Shown in pieces: positions 1 through 11,249 of a DNA stretch of 64,000 bases (the first letter of the stretch is position 1; every line of letters starts with the position of its first letter). This DNA comes from Adiantum capillus-veneris (taxonomy: Eukaryota > Streptophyta > Polypodiopsida > Polypodiales > Pteridaceae): positions 11,546,001 through 11,610,000 of the forward strand of contig CM043967.1 in the NCBI GenBank assembly GCA_014529385.2. The letters run 5' to 3'. A program made the translations under genes and the position numbers. The notes below the pieces were generated by a model. The model was not told the DNA's origin and ran no database searches. It saw only the letters and a program-made list of their open reading frames with translations.

Positions 1-1
1 G

Positions 2-1930
2 ACAAAGAAGCGGATTCCATTCCATTGGGGGTCTGGACGAAAACAAGCTTTTGAAAAGCTTAAGTATCTACTCAGTCACGGACCTGTCCTCACTGTCCTT
101 GATCTTCGCAGACATTTCGAGGTATACTGCGATGCATCTGGAGATTGTGTAGGAGAAGTTTTGAACCAAGAGGGTCACGCCATAGCCTACGAAAGTCGGC
201 GCCTTAAAGATGCAGAGTTGCATGTTTCCATATACGAGAAAGAGCTAATGGCAGAAATTCATGCTCTTTCCATTTGGAAAAACTATCTGTTAGGCACTGA
301 TTTTATTATCAAGACAGATCATCAAAGTCTTCGCTACTTTCTCACACAGAGAAAGTTATCAGAAAAGCAAATGAGATGGGCCAACTTTCTTTCAATGTTC
401 CATTTTCAGATTTTACACACTTCTGGAACAAAGAATGCAGTTGCAGATGCTCTCTCCAGGCATCCAAAGATCAATGCACTAACAACAATTTATCATGAGG
501 AACTAGAATCTCTCAGTGAGATGTATCCTCAAGATCCAGACTTCGCTACAATTTGGGCAGATCTTCAAGCTGATCACTCAAAGCCACCTTATTCCATTAG
601 GGATAATACGCTCTATCGTCAACAAGCAATATGCATAGCTCAGCCCTTACGACAGAAGGTGATGGATGAAGCACATAATTCTCCTTATGCCGGGCATCGG
701 GGAATTGTTGCTACCACTAGTGCCCTTGAAAGGTATTTCTTTTGGCCAACACTGCGTGCGGACATTGAAAAACATGTACGTGAGTGTTTAGTCTGCCAAT
801 AAGTAAAATAGGACAGACATAAAGTTTATGGCAAGCTTCAGCCGCTCCCTGTGCCTAACACGCCATGGGAAAGTATTGCCATGGATTTTATTACGGATCT
901 TCCTAGATCCAAGAATGGAAATGATGCAATCTGGACTATAGTAGACAGATTCAGTAAGCAAGCATATTTTCTTCCAGTAAAGAAGACGATCAAGGCTGAT
1001 CACATGGCTAGAATATTTCTAGCTCAGATGTTTAAACACCATGGATTGCCAAAGACTATTGTCAGCGATAGAGATCCCCGCATGACTAGTCTATTTTGGC
1101 AGACATTGTTCGAAAACTTGGGAACTAAGCTTGATTTTTCATCAGCGTATCATCCTCAAACAGATGGTCAAAGCGAAATCGCTAATGCCACTGTTTTAGA
1201 TCTCCTCAAGTGCTATGTTTCGGAATGACAATCCGAATGGGAACAGTACTCACGGATAGTTGAGTTTGCATATAATAACACCATCCATTCCTCAACTAGT
1301 AAAGCTCCCTTCGAAATTATTTATGGGAAGCCATTCTTACTTCCTATTGTGGTTACCAAAGAAAACATCTTCGCCGCAGATGAATTTGTGCGCAATATTG
1401 ATATTGTCCATCAACAAGTAAAGCAACCGATTCTTCGTACTCAAGAACAACAGAAGAGAAAGCCAGACAAGCACAGAAGGAATCTCAATCTTGAAAAAGG
1501 ACAATATGTATTGCTTCGGTTTGAGAAAGCTAGATTGAAAAAGTGGGTCGGAAAAGGGAAAATTGTCAAACTTTCCCATAGATTTTACGGCCCTTTTAAA
1601 ATTACAGATAAAGTCAATGATGCGACTTTCAGATTGGATTTGCCCTCTCAGTGGCGCATCCATAATGCTCTTCATGTCAGTCTCCTCCGACCATATGTTG
1701 GACCTCCTCCAGTGGCGCCAGTACAAGAAGATCCTCCAGAAGTCGAAGAGACCTTCAACTTTAACAGATAATACACCACTCGGAGAGACAACTAAAGTCG
1801 GGGAACCTACATCGAAAGTATGTAGTCAAGTTTAAGAATTACACCCCTTTAGATGCAAAGTGGATGACTTGTCAGATCTTAAGGACTACCCAGACATCTT
1901 GCACAGTTATGTTGACGCTCTACAGTTGAG
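2..1930 (+). pseudogene. Element A: Ty3/gypsy pol 3' part (RNase H, integrase, chromodomain remnant)
   Basis: One reading frame runs from the window edge to about 1771. It covers the end of the RT/RNase H region (acidic motifs CDAS, YEKEL, TDHQSL, ADALSR), the integrase HHCC zinc finger ending in CLVCQ near 799, and the integrase core (MDFITDLP, VSDRDPRM, HPQTDGQSE). The C-terminal DNA-binding part ends near HVSLLRPYVG. In-frame stops at 800, 815 and 1226 break it. A chromodomain-like segment (KYVVKFKNYTPLDAKWM) follows at about 1818-1870 in a shifted frame. The 5' part of the element lies outside the window. The integrase resembles those of families C, D and F here, so A belongs to the same chromovirus-like group. 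It is not functional. Confidence 0.9.
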
Positions 1931-2169
1931 GTCAACTGTTTGAAACCAAGAGGGATGTAACTATGTCAGACTTTGTAAATAATTAATGTATTTACGAGAA
2001 AAGAATTATCTAGCTAGTTGTGTATACATCAGAATAGATCTAGCAGTTTCTGGGGCCTTAGGTGCGCCCAAGTTTGGGCCAGAGCACCTCAGGGAGACCC
2101 TAGCAGAAAATACCCTGAAGCCCTAGTGATTGGGAAATCGCGTCTTCAATGAAAGGGTAGATAGTAGCC

Positions 2170-2553
2170 TGAAACGAACCAGGAGAATGGATCTCCCGGC
2201 CACACGGACCGCCTATAGATACGCGTCGGACGAACCACCCGACCATAGCCACCATCCGGCAGCTCCCCCGTGCTGGGGCGAGCGTCCGAGGACGTAGGCG
2301 TGCACCTGTAAGACCGAGCGTCCCATACCACCCGGCCTCACCTCCTCGAGGTGACCTTGTGCAGTCCTAGCCTCGCGGGCTAACCACTAGCATTTTGCCA
2401 GTGGGGTCGATAACTGTAAATGAGGCCTTGGCCTCCCTTTTATAATAATGGCCGGCCACACTGGCCGGGTTTGCACTACGTCCGCCCGGACACTGAACGC
2501 CCATCCGGACGGCATCTGGGCTAGATCCCCTCTCCTGTGAGCGGGACATAACA
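2170..2553 (-). repeat. 3' LTR of element B
   Basis: 384 bp. On the minus strand it starts TGTTATGTCCCGC at 2553 and ends CGTTTCA at 2170. It aligns end to end with 8204-8587 with scattered substitutions. A polypurine tract abuts 2553. Confidence 0.95.
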
Positions 2554-2566
2554 TACTTCCCCCCTT
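2554..2566 (-). other. Polypurine tract of element B
   Basis: The minus strand reads AAGGGGGGAAGTA directly before the 3' LTR start TGTTATG. This is where plus-strand DNA synthesis would be primed. Confidence 0.85.
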
Positions 2567-2801
2567 AAGAACCATTGATGTCCTCATCAATGAAGTGGGG
2601 ATACTGAGCCTTCAAAGCTATAACAGATTCCCAAGTAGCAAACCTTTCAGATCGACCCTTCCATTTAATTAAGTACTCGTCATAAGCCTTTTGGCGCGAA
2701 TGACGGGTACGATGATCTAAAATTGCTTTTGGTTCTCGAGGAATATAGTATATACTCAGTTTGCATATTTTGCCAGATATTTTCCTCGATAGGCACCACA
2801 A
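2565..2801 (-). pseudogene. Element B integrase C-terminal chromodomain
   Basis: The motif YDEYLIKWKGRSERFATWE is a chromodomain signature and ends just before the polypurine tract. In chromoviruses this tail binds histone marks and directs insertion to heterochromatin (family knowledge). It is one frame off from the integrase body and so is not translated as a fusion in this copy. Confidence 0.85.
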
Positions 2802-4194
2802 CGTCGGCTTCGCCCAATTTCACTTTAAGGCGGCTAACATGAAACACTGGATGTACACTAACATCCGAAGAAAGAGCCAGTTTATAGGCAACTTGGCCAA
2901 TTTTCTTTGTGATCAAGAACGGACCACAATATCTAGCTGAAAGCTTATAATGCTTTCCTGTTCGCATAGTCTTGGAATCCTTGGGTATCTTCAGATAGAC
3001 CCATTGTCCCACATCTAGAGTCCTTGGAGATCTCTTTTGATCAGCATAAGTAGTGACTCGATCACGAGCCGTTCTTATACTATCCTTAGCCAATTCAAGC
3101 ATTTCCTGCATGTCATACAGGAAATCACGAGCTTGGCGTTCCTTGACTTTCTCTAAGCCAATAGCAATTGGGGATTTAGGCTCAAATCCATACATCAGCA
3201 TAAATGGGCTAAATCCAGTAGCAGAATGCTTGCTACTATTATAGGCAAACTCTAACTGTGGAAGATACCTTTCCCAGTGAGACTGCCTATGAGAGACATA
3301 GGCTCTCAACATGTCCTCTAACGTCTGATTCATCCTCTCAGTTTGTCCGTCGGACTCGGGATGGTCAGAAGACGACATACTCAACTTCGTCTGAAGGTGA
3401 GCAAAGACATCTCGCCAAAATCGGCCAGTGAAGTTAGTATCTCGATCATTGACAATATCTTCTGGAAGACCATACAGCTTATAAAGCTGATCGACAAATA
3501 AAACCGCCAACTCATGGCTTTTTACTGTCGACTTCGTTGGTATAAACTTCGCCATTTTTGTGAGTCTATCGACCACAACCCAAATAGCGTCATTGTCCCG
3601 CCTAGTATTAGGCAAACCAACAATGAAATCCATGGAAATACTCTGCCACTTGGCATTTGGGATTTCCAATGGGTGTAGCAGGCCAGCTTTCCTAAGGCGC
3701 TCTGTCTTATTGACCTGACACTGAGCGCATCTCTTCACATAGCTCTCTATGTAAGAGCGCATCCTTGGCCAATAGAAATATCGCTTGACCAAAGCCAAAG
3801 TTCTCTAGATGCTTGGGTGCCCAACGCTAGGAACATCGTGGCATTCGCACAAAATCCTTTGTCGAATCTCATCGATTTCCGGCACGCAGACTTTACCATT
3901 TCTGAACAATAGTCCACCTCTAATGGAATATTGTCGCTGTCTCGTCTCTCCGGCACGACTCACTTGGGTCTCCGGACCACCCAAGCCTGTATGCGAATCA
4001 TGCCCCGCTTCGACCTCGTTCCATATCTTGCCAAAATAGCCATCGGAACGACATAGCCCTCGGAGAGAGAGATAGAAATCCGTCGAGATTTCAGCCATAG
4101 ACAAGGCATTGACCTCAGGAATCCTGCTGAGCGCATCGGCAACTTGATTGCTGGATCCTTTTCTATAACGGATCTCAAAGTCAAACTCTTGCAT
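2680..4194 (-). pseudogene. Element B RNase H tail and integrase
   Basis: It continues the RT frame after the stop at 4204: VADALSR, then the HHCC zinc finger (CECHDVPSVGH ... CAQCQ) interrupted by a TAG at 3805. The integrase core follows (SMDFIVGLP, VNDRDTNFTGRFW, HPESDGQTERMNQ), which supplies the D, D and E positions. The C-terminal region has PRTLDVGQWVYLK and the YCGPFLITKKIG fold. A frameshift near 2750 separates it from the chromodomain. Confidence 0.88.
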
Positions 4195-4203
4195 AAGCTC
4201 AAC

Positions 4204-5277
4204 CTATCTAGCCTTCCGGCCTCTGAGATCACCCTGATCACAGATATAGCGCAAGGAATGATGATCTGTCCATGCAACAAACGTAGAGCCATACAAGTAG
4301 TGCTGCCATTTCTTCAGGGCGTGGACTACGACGTAAAGCTCCTTCTCATACGTTGGATAACGCATCTCAGCGTCAGAAAGTTTCTTACTTTCAAACGCAA
4401 CAGGACGTCCATCCTGATATAATGCCGCACCAATAGCATAATCACTAGCATCCGTTTCAACCACAAACGGTTTGCTAGAATCCACAATGTGCAATATTGG
4501 CGCAGTAGTCACCAACTGCTTTAGTGTCCGAAAGCTCTCGTCGAGACGCTCATTCCAGACAACAGGGGGATTACCTTTACGATGAGGACCCGAAGTCTTC
4601 GGCCCTTTCATCCCTCCTTTTAAAAGTTGCATAAGGGGAGCAACAACTTTAGAGTAATCCTTGATAAACTTGCCAAAGAATCGAGTAAAGCCTAAAAAGG
4701 ACTTTACTTGGTGTACATTCTTCAGAATGGACCAATTTCGCACTTTATCCAACTTTTCAGGATCGACGCGGATTCCATCGCGAGTAATGATGTGACCCAA
4801 GTACAGAAGCTCTTTCTTAACGAATTCACACTTAGAAGCCTTAGCGTAAAGCTTCTCAGTTCTCAGTACTTCGAGAACAGTGCGTATATGCACTAGGTGC
4901 TCAGGCAAACTTCTGCTGTAGATCAAGATATCATCGAGAAATACAATAACGAAGTTGCCTAAAAATGGTCTCAGCAGATCATTGATCATCTGCTGGAACG
5001 TAGCTGGAGCATTGGTCAAACCAAAAGGCAAGACCAAAAATTCGTAGTGACCATAATGCGTATGGAAGCCTGTCTTAGGAATATCTTTCAGTTTGATCCG
5101 TATCTGATGATAGCCTGATCGCAGGTCTATCTTCGTAAAATACAACGCTCCATGGAGCCGATCTATCAGATCGTCCATGCGCGGGAGCGGATACTTGTTC
5201 TTGACAGTGAGCTTATTCAACTCCTTGTAATCCACACAGAAGCGCATAGTATTATCCTTCTTTCGAGAAAGTAGCAC
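4204..5277 (-). pseudogene. Element B reverse transcriptase and RNase H
   Basis: The RT motifs are all visible: [37 protein letters not shown] and the catalytic FLDDILIYS. The LGFTRFFGKFI segment and an RNase H domain follow (VETDASDYAIGA, YEKEL, WTDHHSLRY). A TAG at 4204-4206 stops the frame where relatives have a Trp in the (Q)ARW(V/I)E motif, which fits TGG to TAG. The same frame continues past the stop into the ADALSR part of RNase H and integrase. The catalytic residues look intact; the nonsense codon and the upstream frame break disable the polyprotein. Confidence 0.9.
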
Positions 5278-5333
5278 TGGCGCTCTCCACGGGGATTTGC
5301 TAGGCCGAACAAAACCCCTATCAAGATAATCCT

Positions 5334-6284
5334 TCAGCTGTCTCGCTGAATCTCGTCCTTCTCGGTTTTACTAAACCGATAGGGTTGCTTTGAGAAGGGC
5401 TGACTACCAGCCACCAACTCAATGCCATGATCTACTCCTCTCGAAGGCGGAAAGCCAGGAGGTAGATCATCAGGAAAAACATCCTTGAAATCAGTCATGA
5501 TTTCTCGGATAAGGTTGGATTCGTCGGAATCCCCAAGTTCAACAGAAGAACATGAAACATTTTTACGAAATTCAGTGACAGAAGTACCAAGCACTAATGA
5601 ATCAAACCAAGCAGATGGTACACATTGATAAAAGTCAACATCAAAAGACTTTATTTCTTTATACATTTCCAAAGCAGTAACAACTGGTATTGCAAAACCA
5701 TTATTTACAGACTTCTGATTACAAAGCGACATAGATACATGAGGCATGTTCTGCTTAACAAAAACAAGAGAGTGATGTACATAGTCTATATACAATGAGT
5801 CTTGTTTATCATAAAACCATGGAATTCCTAAAATAACATCTGCTCTGTCCAGGCGCATGATGTGGAAATCTAGGTTCTCTTTGTAATCAGCCAGCTCGAG
5901 CGACAAGTCTGGAACCATCCGATTCCGTACATCCGTATCCACGCCACGAGCCATCTTCACGCGATACTCATGGTCACTGTTCCGCGTCCGCAGGCTCAGT
6001 TTCTGCACCAATTTTGCATCCACAAAATTGTGTGAGCTTCCATTATCAAGGAGTACGGTCATGTCATGACCATTGATCTTCCCGGGAAAACGGAGAAGAT
6101 CGTGTTTATCAAACACTTTGGTGCTAAAAGTACAATTAGTGCATGAACTGTGCGCTAAATGATGGATTTCGAACAACATCAGAGTTACCTGAGATCTCGT
6201 GAATTTGAACCGAAGGACGGCCTTGCGGTTTCTGTGTCTTTTTCTTCGTAGGGCAATCCTTGATTTGGTGACCCGTCTGGCCAC
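5334..6284 (-). pseudogene. Element B protease region of pol
   Basis: Retropepsin-like aspartic protease segment. The active-site loop reads VLLDNGSSHNFV (D80-N81-G82 of this frame), where the family normally has D-S/T-G. It is followed by the VILGIPWF motif typical of plant Ty3 proteases. The frame then runs toward RT (DHGIELVAGSQPFSKQPYRFS) and breaks near 5340, where the continuation is in another frame. The first 40 or so residues of the open frame overlap Gag out of frame and are probably not protease. The DNG triad and the frame break together argue against activity. Confidence 0.85.
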
Positions 6285-7263
6285 ATCCGAAGCAAGCCCC
6301 CCTCTTCACTGCATCAGCAACTGAAGTATTCCTGGCTTTCTTCTTCTCTTGAGAAGATCTCGGCGGTGATTTGGACTTATGTTGGAATCGGGGTCGCTTC
6401 CTCGAAGCACCCTCACCGGATTGATGGTCTGCAGGTCTTTTCTTCTCGTAATTCGCCCCATTTATCAAATGGAACGTCCTGGCCTTTGCCACTGCGTCCT
6501 CGACATCAGTCGTGGCTTTATCCTTAATTAAGGCCCAACGGTAGTCCTCATGCAATCCCAATAGATACATGTGCACTGCGTGCATAGAGTCCATCTTGCA
6601 AAAGGTGAGCGCCTCTTTGAAAGCTGTCGTATATTTATCAAAAGACAGAGTTTTCATCGAAAGACTCTGCAGTTTGGCATAAGCTTTCAAAGGGTCCATT
6701 TTAGCAAAATCCTTCTTGAATTTCACGCAAAAATCAGCCCACGTTGTAGGCTTCTCTGTCATGTCACGCCACCAGGTAAGCGCCTTACTGCGCAGATAGA
6801 GAGGAATCGTCTGAATCCTCCGTTCATCATGCTCTCCATGGAGATCAAAGTATGTGGTCCACTGGTGCAACCAGTTATTTACGGCTAGTTTCGTACACTC
6901 TTTGTCTTCGCCTGTTGTAGTTTTGTACGGAATTGTGGCAGTCGGCGGACCACCTTGCGAACGCCCAAAAGCAGCAATCTGCATCCGCAATTGCTGGAGA
7001 TGGGTTTCCCCCTCGGAAATACGCGCAGTCGTCGATTGAGCCATATTTTCGAGAGTAGAAAGTCGGGAACTGAGCCCTTGTACGACCCCTTCGAGAGAGG
7101 CCAAGCGAAGGTTCATCTGAACATTCGCGTTTTCCAGAGTGGTAACACGCTGGTCGAAACTTTGGAAAGTGCTTGTAATCCATGTGTAGAGAGCATGCGT
7201 GAATGGAATTTGGATGTTACCTGGTGCATCGTCACGCTGCACATCTGAGCTAGAGGAATCCAT
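6136..7263 (-). CDS. Gag polyprotein of element B
   Basis: The open frame has 375 codons. The product would be the structural protein that packages element RNA into cytoplasmic particles. Residues about 33-98 form a leucine-rich coiled coil. Residues about 125-260 match the plant retrotransposon Gag fold (NWLHQWTTYF, ALTWWRDMTEK, YLLGLHEDYRWAL). A CCHC zinc knuckle (CFGCGQTGHQIKDC) sits at residues 324-337. The ATG at 7263 is chosen because MDSSSSD opens the frame after the leader. The end overlaps the protease frame by about 150 nt in another frame; whether that is programmed frameshifting or decay cannot be told from one copy. It is the only element B gene without an internal stop. Confidence 0.85.
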   Translation of the reverse strand: MDSSSSDVQRDDAPGNIQIPFTHALYTWITSTFQSFDQRVTTLENANVQMNLRLASLEGVVQGLSSRLSTLENMAQSTTARISEGETHLQQLRMQIAAFGRSQGGPPTATIPYKTTTGEDKECTKLAVNNWLHQWTTYFDLHGEHDERRIQTIPLYLRSKALTWWRDMTEKPTTWADFCVKFKKDFAKMDPLKAYAKLQSLSMKTLSFDKYTTAFKEALTFCKMDSMHAVHMYLLGLHEDYRWALIKDKATTDVEDAVAKARTFHLINGANYEKKRPADHQSGEGASRKRPRFQHKSKSPPRSSQEKKKARNTSVADAVKRGACFGCGQTGHQIKDCPTKKKTQKPQGRPSVQIHEISGNSDVVRNPSFSAQFMH

Positions 7264-8191
7264 GGCGAAGTGCGTGAAAAATTGGAAAATTCACGCGAAA
7301 GCGAGCCAAGAGCTCTACGCGTCGGCGTGAGTGTCTGAACGTGAGCAGGTGATGGCGGGAGCGCGGGAGCGCGAGCAGGTGAGAGGGAGGAGCAGTAGAG
7401 AGAAGTAGAGAGCTCAAAAATGAGTTTCTCAGCAAGAAAACTCAGTCTTTGTAAGTGAGTTTTAATAATATGCAGGTTTCAAACTATATCTTAAAAAAAA
7501 ATAGGTCCTAGCCATGTTAAAATAAAAGGCCTCTTAATAAATTAAAAGGACACTCACCATATGGCGTTAAAAAAAAACTCAACGCAAGCCTGGAAAAAAT
7601 CGAGCGCCAGCGACAGGAAGAAATGACGCGTGGAGAAAAGGGGAGGCGCTGGGGCTTGTGCCCGCTTGTGGTTAACACACGAAGGTAAGGTCCACGCTGG
7701 AGCAGCCTCCATGTTGGAAAAGGCTGGCCTCTCTCTCTCTCCTGTAGCGCTGCAAGAACAACACGCTACTACTCTGTCTCTCCCCTTCATAGCAGAAGAA
7801 CTAGCAGGCCCTTGCTTGCAAGAGAGAGGTACTCTCTCTCTCTCTCTCTCTCTCTCTATGCTTAGCACAGAGAGACTTATGGAGAGATTGAAAGAGTTAA
7901 AATATGCTGAATTTCAATACAAAAACAGAAAATTGAAGGTAAATACACTGATTTTTATCGAAAACCATTAAATTCAATAAAAATCCTCTGATTTTCAGCA
8001 CTTCCCCCTTTTAAATCGCTGAATTTTATCAAAAATCAGCGAGCAGTTTGTTAAATTTCAACTGCAAACATGCTCAAGAGAAGAAAAATGATTAATTAAA
8101 TAACTATTTCATCAAAAATTGCATGAAACAAGGACTATCCGACTCGAACCTATCCGTAGGTGTGCACACGGTCCTTCGTGCAGCCAAGCCG
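7264..8191 (-). other. Untranslated leader of element B
   Basis: This 928-bp stretch lies between the primer site and the Gag start. It contains a (CT)n tract at about 7831-7858 and a purine-rich stretch near 7310-7410. I see no coding domain. Small ORFs here are low-complexity and not conserved. Confidence 0.7.
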
Positions 8192-8203
8192 GCTCTGATA
8201 CCA
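8192..8203 (-). other. Primer binding site of element B (initiator Met tRNA type)
   Basis: The minus strand reads TGGTATCAGAGC, the complement of the 3' end of plant initiator Met tRNA (from recall). It lies immediately inside the 5' LTR with no spacer. Confidence 0.9.
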
Positions 8204-8587
8204 TGAAACGAACTAGGAGAATGGATCTCCCGGCGACACGGACCGCCTACAGATACGCGTCGGACGAACCACCCGACCATAGCCACCATCCGGCAGCTTC
8301 CCCGTGCTGGGGCCAACGTCCGAGGACGTAGGCGTGAACCTGTAAGATCGAGCGTCCCATACCACCCGGCCTCACCTCCTCGAGGTGACCTCGCGCACTC
8401 CTAGCCTCGCGGGCTAACCATTGGCATTTTGTCGGTGAGGTCGATAACTGTAAATGAGGCCTTGTCCTCCCTTTTATAATAATGGCCGGCCACACTGGCC
8501 GGGTTCGCACTACGTCCGCCCAGACACTAAACGTCCATCTCGACGGCATCTGGGCTAGATCCCCTCTCCTGTGAGCGGGACATAACA
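8204..8587 (-). repeat. 5' LTR of element B
   Basis: 384 bp, the partner of 2170-2553. Its inner edge at 8204 directly touches the primer site at 8192-8203, and its outer edge is followed by the target duplication TAGCC. Confidence 0.95.
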
Positions 8588-9806
8588 TAGCCTCAGATTT
8601 CAGGCTCAGAAAATTACGCGCGCTAGTGCAAGCATAGGAATGAGATGGGGTCCTTAGAATAATAACCCTAAGACTTGAATCATTTTACGGCCTTAGGATA
8701 AGTCAGTGAATGTATTTTTAAATTGTTTATGCCATACCAAATGACCAGACAAGTGTGAACAGGTAATGCCAGAGCAGTGTCGGTACGGCATTGCGTTGGG
8801 GAGTAGCTAACAATTTCATTAGTAGCATCTGTGTGTGCAGTTGTGAGTTAATTTGCACATTTCATTAATAGCTTAGGGACTTTTAAAAGTGAAAGTTGAA
8901 GGGTTTTTAAAGTTATTAAGTAAGTGTGCCAAGTGGCACACTTACCAATGCAAACTAACTCTCTCTCACTCTCACTCTCACCCTCTCTCTCTTCCTAGCG
9001 CCCCCTCTCCTGATGGCTATTTAGGAGCCCCCCCTCCCCCATTTTCAGGGTTGGTAGAGCTCCTACCGCCCCTATTGTGAGTGTGCTCTACGCGTTGGAG
9101 CCCTCCATGGAAGCTTGAGAGCAGCCCCTTGCGGCATATGTGGTGGCCTCGTGCTCCCATTGTCTAGAACAAGGGTTCTCATAGCCATAGCCATCTTTTG
9201 GTGAAGTTTCATCGCGAGAAGTTGCAGTAGGCACTCTTTTCGTAGAGTGTGGTGGCTGTAAATTCTCTGTTTTCAGTCCTTAATCATCTCTTTTAGGGTG
9301 AATTTCAGCAAAATACGTATAGAATTTAGTTCTTCTCTACCTGCACTATGCGTACACAAAGTTTCGTGCAATTCCATCACGGAAAAGGTCTCTATTTCGA
9401 CTTTGGAAGGTGCTCAAGTAACAATTTCAGTTTATGTGCAGAAAATTACAGCAAGCATGTGTGCGTGCATTTTGCGTGTTTCTCCCTTGTTTTTGTTGCA
9501 AGAATGATTATGCATAAAGGGACTCAGTTAGCGGAAGGTAGACTCTCAATCTCGAGAGCTTACGTTGAGTTTTGTGGAAGATAGACTCTCGCTTTGAAGA
9601 GCTTTCCAAAATCTCATAGCAGAGGGAAAATCCTCTCAGTATTCAGAGAGTAGCTTTCGCACTCTCTCAGTCAGAAGCAGAAAAGAAAGAATAGAGGATG
9701 GGCTATTGCCCCGTTCTTGTGCTTGTAAAGATTCTCCCTTAGTAATAAAGATAATCTCTTTATGGGGGGGGACCATCCCATCTTCTGGTCCCCAATGAAG
9801 TGTCAA

Positions 9807-9852
<46 letters not shown>

Positions 9853-10023
9853 ATTCTCTTGAGTATTTGAAGTACAATTAAAAGTCAGTTTACGCTTCCG
9901 TATTTTTGTGACAGTAGGACTTCTTCTTCTGTTACTTGTTCTTCTTAGGGTTTAGGTCCCTCAGCCAACATCTGTAAGTTGACTCCATTCTTGAGGGTTT
10001 TGACACGTCAGCAGTTTGTGACA

Positions 10024-11249
10024 CATCAAATGTACATATGAATTCAGTGTAATAGATGGAAATAACAAAAGTATGAAGGTATCATTAAGTCATTTGTATC
10101 TACGTGTTACGACCTTTCTTGTGGATACATGCGATGATAAAAGAGTGTTAATAACACATGATCATCAGCGACGTGTATTTTTGGTATGCAATCGAGGACG
10201 TTTGCGATTTCAAGAGGGGGGTATGTCACGAGGACGTGGCAACTGTTAACTATGTCACGAGGACTTGGCAACTGCTAACTTTAGTTGTTGGTTTCTTTCC
10301 AATGATTTTTGTTTTATTTTTGAGCCTCTTTTTGAAGTTGTAAACGGTCGGACATTGTGTGGCCAATGTGAACGGTAGTTTCATCCGCAGACGGGAAGTT
10401 GGTCGGCATTGGAATTCGTATAGTAAGAGGATGTCTAGGCTCAGTTCAAGATCATTTCCGTCGCACTTAGCAAGTTGGTGGATACTAGGAAGTGAACTCA
10501 ATAAAGGCATAGTGCCAAGGTGGGATCATTGAGGGAAAGTACCCTACAGCTGGGCCACATTGCATTTTTGGATGCAGTCCCAATGGGGATAGATGGTTAG
10601 TCTTCAGAAGACCAATAGGAGTCCAACGGAAGCATCTCCTAAAATTTAGAGAGCTGCTATTTTGGACCTGAAAATGTGTTTCCGTCATTAGCTCTGGAAT
10701 GACAAGGGGAACATTTTATTGCTCTGTTGCCAAGTCAACTGACGCGCCGGTTGAGATGTTTTTAGCGAGGAAGCCAAAACTCGGAAAATGGGCGAGGTGT
10801 CACTCTGTGAGCGTATCTACCACTCCTAGAGGCTGGGGCGAGCTGTTTTCAGCAAGAGGGGGCGCCATTTTCAGTGTTTGTCACATGGAGTGCATGCTTT
10901 CCGCTCTATGTACAGGGTGGTGCTAGGAGTGGTGGCCTGCACACTACACACTGCTCTCTCCCCCCCCCACGTGCAATTATGTGATGCCCCACAAGAGGGC
11001 TCTTCATTTGACTGATGTACAACTGTGTGGTTTCATGCGTTTTTGCTGAGGCAAGAGTCTCTCTCAGCAGGAACAGGAGTAGCTAACTGTTGCTCCAAAA
11101 GCAGGCACCGATGAGGGTGATAACCTCACGGTACAGGTGCATTTTCAACGCTGGTTATGCGTTGTATTTTGACTGTTTTTCAGCCATACGAACGCCAGAA
11201 CCATGGGGAACAGTGCCACACTGTTAAAGGATAGTTCGGGGACTGTTTA
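10024..11249 (+). repeat. C1: 3' end of a C-family element with truncated LTR
   Basis: Positions 10024-10223 match the sequence between the pol stop and the 3' LTR of the complete C element (47655-47855), including TTTCAAGAGGGGGGTA at the polypurine tract. The LTR starts at 10224 (TGTCACGAGG) and follows the C LTR to about 11249, where it breaks off before its poly(A) block. Two near-identical copies of about 29 bp open the LTR. The left side is cut by element A and the right side by E0 sequence. Confidence 0.8.

Larger units (their letters stand above)
2170..8587 (-). mobile_element. Element B: complete Ty3/gypsy chromovirus, target duplication TAGCC
   Basis: Two 384-bp LTRs (2170-2553 and 8204-8587) bound a 5.65-kb interior that reads on the minus strand as leader, Gag, protease, RT-RNase H, integrase and chromodomain. 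The 5-bp duplication TAGCC flanks it at 2165-2169 and 8588-8592. An initiator-Met-type primer site touches the 5' LTR and a G-rich polypurine tract touches the 3' LTR. By eye the two LTRs differ at about 24 positions (roughly 6%), so it is clearly older than C and D in this window. Gag is open, but pol carries stops and frame breaks, so the copy is non-autonomous today. It sits inside the 3' LTR of element A and must be the younger of the two. Confidence 0.95.
1956..10023 (+). repeat. 3' LTR of element A, interrupted by element B
   Basis: The LTR starts TGTAACTATG directly after a purine-rich tract (AAACCAAGAGGGA) at the end of A. It is interrupted at 2165-2169 by element B and resumes at 8593. 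It ends near 10023 in GTTTGTGACA. Without B it is about 1.64 kb. The resumed part carries an AATAAAG signal near 9741, a (TC)n tract at about 9811-9853 and a perfect 26-bp palindrome at 8920-8945. A similar LTR end lies at 49338-49441. Immediately beyond 10023 is sequence shared with the 3' untranslated end of family C, so A appears to have inserted into a C-family copy. The outer end is inferred from the TGT...ACA termini and that junction; the 5' LTR is not in view. Confidence 0.75.

Noticed and set aside
7831-7858. ORFs made of Leu-Ser or Arg-Glu repeats at CT/GA tracts (also 35838, 52303, 53009, 56057)
   Set aside because: They are translations of dinucleotide repeats and not genes.
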